Shown: positions 34,887 through 46,345 of the stretch, one piece after another | Numbering within the stretch: the stretch's first letter is position 1 | Layout of the letters: every line of letters begins with the position of its first letter | Assembly (NCBI GenBank): GCA_009103225.1 | Contig: RHPI01002402.1 | Location: 300,064-364,063, forward strand | DNA from: Chlorokybus atmophyticus | Taxonomy: Eukaryota; Streptophyta; Chlorokybophyceae; Chlorokybales; Chlorokybaceae | DNA length: 64,000 nucleotides | Reading direction: 5' to 3' | Translations under genes and position numbers: made by a program | Notes under the pieces: model-generated | Told to the model about the DNA's origin: nothing | Database searches by the model: none | What the model saw: the letters and a program-made list of their open reading frames with translations, nothing else

Positions 34887-35925
34887 CCTAATTAAGGACA
34901 GGTTTTGTTCTATGACCTCCATGGCTGTTGCTGGTGTGCGACGGTGCGTGGGAAGACGAGGAGTTGACGGGTGTTATAGACGTGACGGCATATTTTTTGG
35001 TGCCGTACAGCCATCACTACACAACCTCAAAGTGGGGAGTACGTGATATCCTGGCAAAACGGCTGTTGTCGTAAGTTCGGACTGCCCGAAATGGCTGCAT
35101 TTCACCCTGCTGTGGCGGCCAATCAGTGTTGGGCAGGCTTCAGATTGCGCTGGCGTGCTGTGCTGACATGCTGTGACCCGTCACGATGCTGTCAACGCCG
35201 CCGCCATCGCCACTGGTGCGGGCAGCGTCTACCTTGCTGTTGTATGCCGTCCGAACATAGGCGAGGTTGCGGGTATGTGCATGCTGGGCGCTGTTGTCGT
35301 GGCCGTGGTGGTGGCCGGTGGCGCCTTTGCGCAAGGGTCGTCGCCTGCTGGTAAGCTTGCAGAGATGCGCTTGGGTGTGTGTTCTGAACCTGTTTGCCTG
35401 CGTGAGAGTGCTGCGTGCATGTGTGTGTGTGTGTGTGTATGTGTGTGCGTGTGTGAGTGTGTCACACGGGTGGTGTGCGACTGCTATGGTTGTGAGCGTG
35501 TTCAGACTCTCTCTTTAGGCTTAGCTAACTTGTGTGAGTTGTCGCTCACACAGATGCTGAGCGACAACAGCGCCTGTGAAGAGGTTCAGTGTGGCAATGC
35601 CTCCAAGCGTCAGCGGAGAGGCAGCTTGCCCATACGCCCCTAGTTTATTGTGCTGCTGTGTCCTTCCTTGTGCTTGTGCGTGTGCAGTACAGCTGAGTTG
35701 TTGTGCACCCCTGCATGTGACTCTGGCAGACTTGTACGTTAATACATGTATGTGTGAACGGTGCTACCCGAAATGACTGTGGTTGTATGGCTTATGCATA
35801 AGCCATATGGTGTGCTGTGTGTTATGCATGCCTAGCCAATCATGCATGCAGTTTGTAGAGCTGTGTGACCACACATGTATGTACAGACTAATATATGTAC
35901 AGACAATTTGTGCTGACTCTGCTAC

Positions 35926-38790
35926 CTAGAGCATGCGTGATCTTGCTGCTGCCTTGAGGTTGAGCAGGGTGCGAGCCGGGCCTGCATAGCATGCCACAGA
36001 TGCATCTACGCAGCGATTGGCAGCCTGCATCTCAGAAGGGGTGGGTGACATGGAAGGAAAGCGGTTGGGCTGCCAGCCTTGGCCAGCCAGCTGTGGGCTG
36101 CCAACTGGACTGCGCTGAGGGGACAGGTTGGCCAATGGGTTGTCAACTTCGCTAGTGTCAACAACTTGTGATGCCAGGTCAACAATGCATGGCTTGGGTC
36201 CTGCATGTGTCCTGATGTGAGTGGGTCCTGCACGAGCTGTGGCATCTTTCTGCGCTAATAGCTTGGCCTGTTTTGCAGCCTCCTTCGCTGCCTTGGCTTC
36301 CTGCTTCTGCAATTGTACCAGCTCTCGCTGCGCCTTTGCTGTTGCACGCTGCAAGGCACCCAACTCCTTGGCCCTAGCTGCTTCCACCTTCTTCTGTGCT
36401 GCCTCTTGCTTGCGTGCTGCCACTGCAGCTTGCTTGGCGGCAATCTCGGCCTTCTTGGCTTGCAATGCCTTGATATATCCTTCAGATGTCAGGCAGATTG
36501 AACCCTGGATGTGTGGGTTTGCCTTCTTTTGCTGCCAAGTTGAAGGGCCTGCCTCCTGCTGAATGCTACCAAAGTTGATGTTGCCACTGTTGGGAGCGCC
36601 ACCCACTGTGACACCTCGCAAGTTGATGTTGATATTGTTGTTGTTAGTGATGTTGACGCTGTTGTTGTTGATGACTGCAGGCGCTGGTGTAGATGGGCTT
36701 GGCTGGCGGTTCTCCTTGTCGCTGGAGCTGTCGTCATCTTCGGTGGCCGAGGAGTCCTCATCATCCTCAAATGGCACAGGCACACCCTCCCCATCAAGCG
36801 CAGGCCCTCCAAACTCGTGCTGCACTTGTGCATGTGCCAAGTCAAGAGTCACCTCCTCGGGGGTGGGTTTGGGAAGCTCAGGCACCTTCCTGTCCAATGC
36901 ATGCACATTGACGGGCCAGATCCCTAGCATGACACAATTCAGTGAGATTGATGGCTGAAGTGCATGCATGTAAGCACTGATTGGGTTGTCTCATATACTG
37001 CACCTGTCTTCTTGAACCCGCTTGCAATGTTGCCAGGTGTCATCGCCAACATGAAGGGCTTGGCCGTCAGCTCTACAAACTTTAGCTTGGTGATGGGACA
37101 TGTAGGGTCCTCCACTCGCCACTTCAGGAACTCTCCTCGGTAGTGCTGCTTCAACGAGCGAAAGCAGCTCACGTCTAGCACCTGGTAAGGCAATAGGTTG
37201 CAATGCCGCATAGCAAAGCACAATTGCGCATGCATGTCAATGTGCACTGCGCACCAACCTGCATCAAGTGTGTCATATGCGCTGGGAATGTCAGCATGTG
37301 CACACCATGGTCACGTGCCAGCTGCAACAGGTCAGGATTCATGCGAGATGAGTGGCCGTCCAGCAGCAAGAGGACTGGTCTGTCTACACTCGCCCCTCCA
37401 GGTATGAACTTTAGAAACTTGTCAAACCAGTCCACAAACAGTTCCATTGTCATGTACGCATTCTCTTGCATGCGCATGTAGGCACCATAAGGTGCAGCCG
37501 CTAGATAGTTCTCTGTGTAGCGATGACCCTTCAAGATGTAGAAAGGAGGCATCCACATCCCTGCTGCATTAACGCACGCCATAACACTCATGTGTTCTCG
37601 ACTACCCACTTGATTGTAGTAGGGGTTCTTGTACCCCTTTTTGCATATGACTTTCACAGTCCCTGCATACGCAAGGTGGTAATCAGCATCCACATCCACA
37701 AGCATTGACAACTATTCGCGTGCGCAGAACTCACCAAGGTTGTCAGGCTCAAAACCGGTTTCATCAGCGTTGAAGATGCGGGTGGGGTCATCAATGCCCA
37801 ACTCAGCAAGCACCGTGGTGTACAGCTGGAAGAAACCCTCAATGTTCTCCCTGGTACACGCTTGCCACCTTCTCCTGTCCAGTCCTTCGGCAACGCGGGA
37901 CGCCAACTGGTGGCGACTCATCAACAGGCGCAGCCACTTATACCCAGGACAGCCGCTGGCACCAAAGCGCTGCAAACGCCCAAGGGGATCATCCTTGAGC
38001 ATGTGCATCACCTGCATGCACACTTGCAAGCTTAGCACACCACTCTGGCCTTCATCACCCGCACAAGGTACGCCTCGTCTGAATCAGCATTAGCTTACGC
38101 ATTGCACCATTTACATGCATACGCAATCGCACTCGCTATGCCTTACCTTTGTAAACAGGGCCGGCCTTGTGACACCCAAGTTGTTGTCAGCAGACCAGTT
38201 GATCCACGCCACCAGGTCCTTCTCCTGTTCCATGGTCAGCACCGGTGGACGCCCACTAGGCCGTGGCAACTGCAACTTCTCCGGGTATGTGACATAGTCC
38301 CAGAGGGTGGACTTGGGGACGCCATGCCTCGCAGCAGCAATCCTGAGCTTCATGCCAGCCTTCACCTCTTCAACTGCCACCCCCATCTTTAAAATGAGGC
38401 CCTGCCCAGCATAGTTGACATAGGCCATGCCTTTGCGACGTGTGGTGCCCAGCACACTCCTAAGCGCTGCCTTGCTGCGTCCCCGGTAGCGCTTGAGTGG
38501 GCCTGGTGCAGAGGGTGTGCCACATGCTCGCTTACTTCCCGCTGCAGGAGTGGACTCCTGCAGACAACACCATGCATCAGCCTCAAGTGCCATATACCAC
38601 GACCACCAGCACCCAACTGTGTAGTACGACATGTACATAGTGTGCTAAGCATAGCGTAAAAGAGCGTTATGCAACCACAAGACCACACACTCATGCACAG
38701 CCTTGGCAGCCTCTGTACCTCATTGTCTTGCATGCCATCTTGTGTGCTCTGCTCGCGCTGCGTCTCTGCCGCTCCCCGTGTGTGCACCAT
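35926..38790 (-). CDS. pogo/Tigger-like DDE transposase with long C-terminal extension
   Basis: Six exons, 38719-38790, 38147-38557, 37735-38011, 37259-37662, 37004-37181 and 35926-36923, keep phase throughout and give 780 codons (779 aa). Exon 2 has a psq-type helix-turn-helix (KLRIAAARHGVPKSTLWDYV) and the linker GRPPVLTMEQEKDLVAWI. The DDE triad is D244 (NADETGF), D355 (LLLLDGHSS) and D391 (LDVSCFRSLK), a DD35D spacing. There are no stops. The last 330 residues are not part of the usual catalytic fold: an acidic Ser-rich stretch, an Asn-rich block (VNITNNNNININL), then a long Ala/Lys/Gln-rich coiled coil (about 160 residues). The protein would bind the element ends and catalyse cut-and-paste transposition in the nucleus. 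It could also be a domesticated gene, but the flanking TIRs argue for a live element. Confidence 0.9.
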
Positions 38791-39314
38791 CACCCTCGCG
38801 TGGCGTTTTAGCCCCCCAAACACACAAGCCCCAGTCCACAGTGCGCAACTTCACACATAACAGCTATACCACTGCCAGTCCGCATTGACCACCCCAACTA
38901 CTCAGCACTAACAATTGCCACCACTCCCTTTGCAACTGCACCAAACCCAACCCAATCGCACTTTCACATTGCCCGCCACAACTTTCAAATGACAACGCTG
39001 GTAGACTAACCACTTTAGCAGCGTTAACTACGTTGTAGGGGCATTGCATTGAGCCAACAAACGCGCTCATTGGTCGAGCACAGACCTATCCTTAAGACTT
39101 CAAAGTCAAGTCAACCACACTGCAACACTTTAATTTACACAGTTAAACGCATGCTACTGGCGCCAATACTTAACCAATAGGGTTGAAACTCGAAGGAGAG
39201 CTAGGATTGGTCCACAGGTACACGACAAAGTTCACAGCGCTCAAATTGACCGCCAAAACCGCCAACCACAGCGTCTACTACTGCCAGGTTCATGCAGGTC
39301 CGAATTTACGCATT

Positions 39315-39339
39315 TGTCCGAATTTAGTTACACTTACCC
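39315..39339. repeat. right terminal inverted repeat
   Basis: The minus strand reads GGGTAAGTGTAACTAAATTC followed by GGACA. Four mismatches to the left end. Confidence 0.88.
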
Positions 39340-41354
39340 TACACTTCGCCGCCAAATGATAATCACAGTGCCAACGCGGAGCTTGATACCGCGAAAATGG
39401 GTCAATTAAGGAACCTGTACTCTATTCCCGCTAACAGCCGAGAAGCCCGACCACTTGTAATCAACTCACAGACCCAACTACATTGCCAACGTCGACGCTG
39501 CCTTTGTCGGCATCTCATGATGTTGAATGTTTTTCTATATCAGTGTAGTGTTGAGGAGTCAGTCGATGTAGTCTCGAGTAGGCAATCGGCAATAGCCGAT
39601 CAACAACCGGCCACCAATCATTTTCAGCGATTGCGTTTGTCAATGACGCGAGTAATAGCTGCCCAAAGTCTGCGGGTACAAGGATGTGCGCTTTACAACA
39701 ATGCAACTTTGGGCAACCAGCCAATCACGCGGCAGGAGTAGGGCGGGAAAGTTCGTTGCCTCCCTCCCAGCATAACTAGCAACCCTGTCATCATCGACAA
39801 ATTATTGTGTGGTTACTTTTACCAATGTTGACGACCACACTTACGACGGCATTGGTCAATGTTGACAAACGACGCCGCGTTAGCTGCCGCCGCCGGCAGC
39901 CTGTCGGTCTGCAGCGACAAGCGCAGTCGTCGTCGGCGACACACACCACGAAACCGGTAACAATGCTGAGTTAATGTTTTCCCCACAACAGCTGCTTGGG
40001 CCCCTCAACTGCTAATTTATCAATGCAAGAGACTTCACTTGAAGAGAATAACCCCGTTAACACTATCGAAAATGAGATTACCAAATGGAATCTAAACATA
40101 CATTGATGCATAATGCAAAAAAATATGCTTAACCGCGAAAACCATACCTAACAAATATAAATTCACAAGTTTTATTAAGCGATATGTTAACATGGGGAGA
40201 GTAGTGCGCGTCGGGTGTAGCATAAGGCGTGGTGGGCAAGTTGTGACGAGTGACCAGCATGATGGCGTAATGAGCGTAACGTGATGCGTGCGTTGTGATG
40301 ATGCGCATTACTGCGTGTGTAGCATATTTGTGCTCTTGACATCAGAGAGCATATCATGCTCTCAAATGCCAAGAGAATAACCTTGATAAGCCTTATCTTG
40401 AAGAGCACAATATAGCAGAGGCTAAACTATATGCACTTACAGGGGGTAGAATGTATCGGGGAGGCGCAAGGTTTGAGTAGTTTGTGCTATAGAAAGGTGC
40501 ATTGCAAGGTGCTAAGCTAGGTCCAAACATTGCTCCACCGATAGCGAGGAGGGGCGTAAATATACCATTCAAGCTTGGTTATGATATATAACCAGCAATC
40601 GCGGTGATTAGGAACCGTTACAGTCGGTTGCAAACGGCAATAATGCTTAGCTATTGTGGAATAGCTTCATTGAGATTTGTGCACCTGCAAGTTATCCAGG
40701 TGAGGAGCGGCAGCATGCAGCAGCAGTGCAGGCAAATAAAATTGGCAAGAGTAAACAAACCCAAAGCGAGCAATGCCATAGACTAAGTTGGTAAACATTT
40801 AACAAAAATGACAACCGCGTAGAGGCATATGACCCCTTATATGTCACATTACTATATATATAGCTTCGTTATTAACGAGAGCACAAGAAATTATCTTTCT
40901 TTAAAAATGCATGAAAGAGGTTTCCATGCATGCTTGAGTAAAAGTAGCTGGTAAAAAGGCGCGGGCTAGTGACGTACGTTGTTTCCATATCCGTGGCAGG
41001 CCAACTTCCCTGTGTAAGCAAAGCTTTATTGCTGACATGCACACAACGAATAAAGAAGGTGATGCGTTAAGGCATGACGACTGTTGCAGCGAAGATAGAT
41101 GGTTCAGCCGTAGTAATTCAAAACGAGCATGTTCAACAATGCAATTAAATATGTTGATCCATTGCTCCGCAACGGTCACATCAAGCGCAAAGCCTAGACC
41201 GTCGTTTATGTGGATTGTTATTACGATGATAATGTCAACATTATAATTACAACATTGGTAGGTTTCATTACTCACGTGTTAAGCTAATCAAGTTGCTCAA
41301 GTAGCGAAAATTAGAATTACTCGACTTGTTATAATTTTAAACTTAGCCGAGAAA

Positions 41355-41840
41355 TAAGTATTGCAGTTATTAAGCAAACTCCAATAACTCTTCAAGGGAA
41401 CATAACGGGGCATGTATGGGGCTTCAAACCTATAGAATTTACGGAGCTTTAGCAGTAGGGCGTAACGCTAAGTAACATCGCCCATTGGGCGTTTTGAAAG
41501 CGCAAACAGCTCTTTTGAACCGGTTGGCAAGTTTGTTGCTAACATCACATGTAGGGCGCAGGGGTAAATGACAACATGAAACAAGGCAAAAACGGGACCA
41601 GCCACAGATGTGGTGTGCCAAAACAAAAAAGAAAATACCCGTGAAATTAAAGTATCGCAGCTATTAAGCAACCCCAATAATCCTTGAAGGGAACGTAACG
41701 GGGCATGTATGGGGCTCTAACCCTATAGCTTTTAGCGAACATTAGCTGTAGAGCGCAACGCCAACCAACATCTCCCAAAACCGCAAACAGCTCTCATGGA
41801 ACCGTTGGCAAGGTTATTGCTTACATTAATGTAGGGCGCA
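41355..41840. repeat. two-copy tandem duplication, period about 293 bp
   Basis: The block ACGGGGCATGTATGGGGCT occurs near 41405 and again near 41698. It is preceded in both copies by GCAGYTATTAAGCAA and followed by GTAGGGCGYA, CGCAAACAGCTCT and ATGTAGGGCGCA at matching distances. The copies have diverged. Confidence 0.85.
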
Positions 41841-41849
41841 AGGCGAAGT

Positions 41850-41880
41850 AACAGCGCCAAACAACTTGTTTGGCGCTGTT
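41850..41880. repeat. 31-bp palindrome
   Basis: AACAGCGCCAAACAA and TTGTTTGGCGCTGTT are exact reverse complements around one C at 41865. Confidence 0.95.
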
Positions 41881-41956
41881 ATAAGCTGTTTGAAACAACG
41901 CAGAAACGGGACCACCAAGTTTGGTGCGTTCAAAACAAAAGAAACCTGTGCTTGCA

Positions 41957-42028
41957 CGCACCTGCCGGGAATTGAACCCGGGTCTTCCGCGTGACAGGCG
42001 GAGATACTTACCACTATACTACAGGTAC
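41957..42028 (-). tRNA. tRNA-Asp (anticodon GTC), copy 2
   Basis: Identical in all 72 bases to the copy at 34134-34205, with the same downstream GTGCAAGCAC and a TTTT terminator. Sequence similarity stops shortly outside the gene on both sides. Confidence 0.95.
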
Positions 42029-42784
42029 ACATTGCATTGACACTGGTGTATCAACAGGCCATAAACAAAGCATAGCTGCACAAGCCCTAATTGCAGTCGA
42101 TTTCCCATCGCGTATCAAATTGCTCAGACAGTGAACACACCGCAGCTTTTTCGTGGTGGGAGTCGCTGCCGATGCTGTGAAAAGCGAAGGAGAAAATGCT
42201 GGCACCCACTCCACTGAGGCGGACGACTGGGAGAAACTGTGCAAGCAGGAGCACCACTGGGCTAAGGTGCTAGCGGCAGCGGCAGCGTGGAGGGGCGAGG
42301 AAGCGACTTTGTGTAGTTGTGTTGGGCGGCTGGGATGTGCTGATCGGTGCCGATTGGTGAGCTGTCCTGTCTTTGCGGTTTGCTGGGTCTGTGTGTTGGG
42401 CGTGTGCGAGACGCCGCAAGTTAGGGTTTCTTCCTTCCTTCGTTCCGAGTTGTAGTGCATTGGTATTATTGTATCAACAGGTGGCGCATCTTCCCTGCAT
42501 CATGCTTTGACGTTGTGCGTTAGTGCTCTGTTGTCCTCCGTGTGCTTCTATATTTCTGTTTGTTCAGACCACGCCTCTGTTTCTCTTTCGCTGTCGTTTG
42601 GCTGTGTGCTCTACTTGCTGCGAGGCTTGAGCGTGGTATGCTTCGTTTGTGTTTGTGTAACTCGTTGGAGGTCTAATTTATGCACATCAATTAGCTGTTC
42701 ACTAGATGTGTCTACTCACAGAGGTGTATGGGTGTGTGCCAGGCGTTTTGCTGCGATCATGTGGTGTGGTACGGCGAACAGCTC
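42029..42784. promoter_or_regulatory. probable SPT2 promoter and leader, with telo-box
   Basis: TTAGGGTTT at 42421-42429 is a plant telo-box. Frames at 42153-42455 (plus) and 42014-42460 (minus) overlap each other; neither is clearly coding, although the plus frame (STEADDWEKLCKQEHHWAKV) might be an unrecognised exon. Confidence 0.35.
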
Positions 42785-45207
42785 ATGAAGAGGTACGCCG
42801 GTTGCTGTCTTGTATGGGTTTTGCATACAAACATGACACTGTAGTAATTGGTTTACCTTGATTTACTTCTCATCTGCTCAAGCAACCAGCACTAAACCAG
42901 GGCCAAACCCTTGTTGAGATGTCAATCAGATTTGTGGCAATCACCATAAACTTGCAACATACGCGTGCAAGCTGTTGAGCAGTAGCAAATTTGCACACAC
43001 AACCTTGGTGTAGCATATAACATGATATCAGTAGACGCATCTGTCTATGGCGTGTTTGTTGGCAATGCACTGTACATCCAAGCAAGATCAATGTATAGTT
43101 GTCCGCTCTCCGGTGTCACTACAATCAACACTTCAGCGATTGCCAACAACCACCTTCACACCCTGAAGGCTGAATCGCGATTATTGTGCGCCACGTTGCA
43201 AAGCAGTTGAAAGCATACACATGTAGCTTTTTTCAAGCACTGAAATGTATGAGTATTGATGATCTACAGATTATAGGTTGTATTAACTGTTCACTAACAA
43301 ACATGCAACTGTTCAACCGAATTGGACGTGACGCGTGTGATGTCATCATCCATTTGCAGCAAGGATGGCTGGGGCACGTTCTTCGGCCCCCGTACCGAGC
43401 GCCATAGGTTCCAGGCGCTGCCCGAGCGCACGGAGCCGCTGCTCGGCAGCGCCAAGGATGGCAAGCAGCGCAAACCAACCAAAGTGGAGGATGCCGCAGT
43501 TGACAAGCAAGTCGCGGCCTACATGGCCAAACAGAAGGTAAGCAAGCTTGTGTGTTCTACAAATGCAGCTGAAATTGTAAAAGCTGTGGGTGAATCCTGC
43601 GAGTGGTTGTCGCTCTGTGGGCAGAGTCCCTTCTGAACTGCAGTCAAGAGTTGCTTGTCAAACTTATTACCAGTGTAGGCAGTTGCACTCTCATCTTCGT
43701 ATAATACGATACGCAGCATACGCGTTATTATTGTGTTCCATTTGTGCGCATGCATACTGATGAAATTGGTTGCATTATCTATGCACAATACGCTCAGCAT
43801 TTTACGTACACATGTAGGTGCTAGTGAGTGTTTCCGCTCATGCTGTTGTGTAGCGCAGATGGCCAACGGCAAGGCACCGGCATCAAGCAGCAAACCCAGC
43901 AGCAAACCCAGCAGGCCTGCCCCGACCGTAGTTTCTGAGGAGGTACTTCACCTGCCAAGTCACAGCTTTACACATGGCACTCTTCCCAACCAGCAACAAC
44001 ACACATTAATTGTGCTTCATGCGAGTAGAACTTGTGCCTTGTTGTGCTGTAAGTTGTGGGGTGTTTTCGTGTGCAGGCCAGACTCAACAAGCTAAAGCAA
44101 AACCGCGACTTTGCCGCGCTGTTGTCTGGTGCAATTCCTATCCCGAAGCCTGCACCAAAACCCGCCGCGGAGCCGTTGCCAACACTTAAACCCACTGCAC
44201 AAACACCCAAGCCTTCTCAACGCAAACCCCTGCTCGCGCCTTCAACACCTCCCAAGGCGAAACCATGCGCTCCCACTGGAGGCAGCAAGCCTGGTCCCAC
44301 GCCTGCGCGTAATGGAAGCAGCAAAGCAGCAGTCAAACCCGCTCCATCGCATAACAAACCGGTGCAGGCGATTCAGGCAGTGACGCATGTGCGCAGTGCA
44401 AGCGCTCCATCATTGACTGCAAACGGGCGCGTGCATACTGACGTGGTGAGCATCAGATTGCCATTGCTTACGTGTTTGATTATTGCGTTTACGTTTTTGT
44501 GGATGTTGTCTGCATGGTTTGTGCTCAAGCATTCGCAAGAGTGGTTGGGTACTGATGTCGGTTGGATGTTGTCTTGGGTTAGATTCGCAACAACAAGTCA
44601 GAGGCTGTGCAGCGCCAGCAAAAGCATCGGCGAGACAGTGACGAAGAGGATGAGGAAAGTGAGGAGGAGGAGGAAGAAGAAGACTATGGGAGGGTGTCGT
44701 CCATGATCCGTAACATGTTCAGGTCTGTGTGTTATGCTTGGATGTTCTACACGTGTGCCACCTGACCTGTGCACAGCCACTGTGGCCAACCTCCCTTGCA
44801 TCTTGAAGCGATTGTTGTGCAGTCGTAGTGTTGACTGTGTCTCTCAGAGTACAATTATGGTCATGAGGCCCAGCTCACCGTTGTTGTGTGGCACAGGTAC
44901 AACCCGAACAAGTACCGGGACCGGGACCGCAATCGCCATCGTGATGATGATGATGACACTGCGATGGTGTCCAGCTTCGCAGACCTTGAGCGTGAAGAAC
45001 GCAGGAGGTAATGTTTTGCAATTGCTAGTTGGAAAGAAGTTTGAACAGGAGGGTGCTGAGTGCCATGATCACTTGCCATGCAGTGCGAAGCTGGCACGAT
45101 TGGAAGATGAGCGGGAGGCAGCTCTGCTGGAGGAAGAAGACCGGCGCAAGGCAGAGAGGAGGAAACGCAAGTTGCAAGAGAAAAAGAAGGCCAGGCACAA
45201 AGATTGA
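42785..45207 (+). CDS. SPT2: SPT2 family chromatin protein (histone chaperone)
   Basis: Seven exons, 42785-42792, 43360-43537, 43859-43942, 44077-44445, 44583-44722, 44897-45007 and 45084-45207, join in phase to 338 codons (337 aa). The first coding exon is only 8 nt (ATGAAGAG) and is the least certain. The N-terminus then has DGWGTFFGP, a motif I associate with plant SPT2 proteins. A Pro/Lys/Ala-rich low-complexity middle follows, then an acidic run (DSDEEDEESEEEEEEE) and the SPT2 domain: MFRYNPNKYRDRDRN, an aspartate run, MVSSFADLEREERR, SAKLARLEDEREAALLEEE. The protein ends in a basic tail (KLQEKKKARHKD). SPT2 binds histones H3/H4 and DNA and helps keep nucleosomes in place behind RNA polymerase. 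The gene ends about 1.1 kb before a convergent coiled-coil gene. Confidence 0.9.
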
Positions 45208-46345
45208 TGTCAAGTTGGTTGTAGTTCGGTTTACGCTTGTTATGTATTGTGGACATTGCCGGTTAAATAGCTTGTGCACCAGCAGTTGGTAGAGTTTAGT
45301 GGTGTCTCTGTCTGCATTGCGCCTGAGCAATGCAGTGGTGGCCTATCATCAAGGCTGCCCCAAACGAAATTCTTTACTGCCACGCTTGAAGTCTCTTATT
45401 AACGTGGTAATGTTCTCCAGTTGGCCACCTACATTGTTTGAGAGTTTTCACTTGTGCTCCAGAACTTACATAATGAATTGGGCGTGTCATCGAAGCTGTA
45501 GTGTTTACTAAAACATTAACATAGCAGAACCAGTTCAGTCCGACAGCAATATTATCCTACCTACCTCAGAGCAACAACTCCTGAGACACCGGAAAAGAAA
45601 CGCGCAGCAAGCACTAATGAGCGTTACTTTTAGACAACAGAATTGCACACAAGCCCTTATACAAGATGTCATTTCTTTTGACCTTGTACGGTGCTGGACA
45701 AACTCAATGCGAGCAGTGTGGAACAGAAAATGTTGCAATTGGCTGTCAACTGCAACAAGCAATGGTATTAGCATTGCTCGCAGCGCTTGGGTTGTTGCAG
45801 GTAATCAGTCTCTATCAGCTTGCAGTGCTCGGGTTGTAGCAGGTATACAGCCTTTTCGTTTTTACTACATCTTGATGAAACTCCCGCAGCTTACTAAGGT
45901 TCTTGTTATTAGCGTGGTGGTATTGTGCTTCTAATAGGCATATGGAATAAGCAATCACGATGAAACCCAGCTGGAAGCTGTGAACTACTGGACTTTGCTG
46001 GTGCCGCAACAGAATGGTGGTGCGCCTCCCGCGGGGGGGTAAACTTTCTTTGTGCTTGAGGTGCGTTGTTATACAAGTGCAGTGCAGTCACTACATCAAA
46101 AAAAAAAACAAAGAACACCTAGCTCGCAGCTATTGCGAGCACAATCGCATGGTTCTATGCATGGTGTCAATGTAATCATGCAAAGACGGCTCACATGACA
46201 GTTACGCCATAGTGAGTATCGCTGCTCAGGTAGTACTCCAAGCTCAGGGTCTGCACACAAATGCTTCAAACATGCACAGGCAATCATGCTGAATCTACGG
46301 TGGGCATGGTGTGGGTATCTGTACAAATGCGTGTTTGATGGAGTA
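45208..46345. other. intergenic region between convergent genes
   Basis: No coding frame is supported; expected to hold both 3' untranslated regions. Confidence 0.6.

Larger units (their letters stand above)
34862..39339 (-). mobile_element. pogo/Tigger-like DNA transposon (Tc1/mariner superfamily), apparently intact
   Basis: Ends are GGGTAAGTGTA...TTCGGACA inverted repeats, left 34862-34886 and right 39315-39339, matching at 21 of 25 positions. The element is flanked by TA on both sides (34860-34861 and 39340-39341), the target duplication of Tc1/mariner elements. A second copy of the TCGGAC motif lies inside each end (near 35073 left and 39299-39308 right), as expected for transposase binding sites. 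It is about 4.5 kb long and encodes one six-exon transposase on the minus strand. Confidence 0.88.
39342..41956. other. AT-rich intergenic stretch with a tandem duplication and a palindrome
   Basis: No coding frame is supported. Notable contents are a 293-bp-period tandem duplication (41355-41840) and a near-perfect 31-bp palindrome (41850-41880). Confidence 0.6.

Noticed and set aside
42014-42460. 148-codon minus-strand frame next to the tRNA
   Set aside because: Overlaps an equally open plus-strand frame and runs into the tRNA gene; no recognisable sequence.
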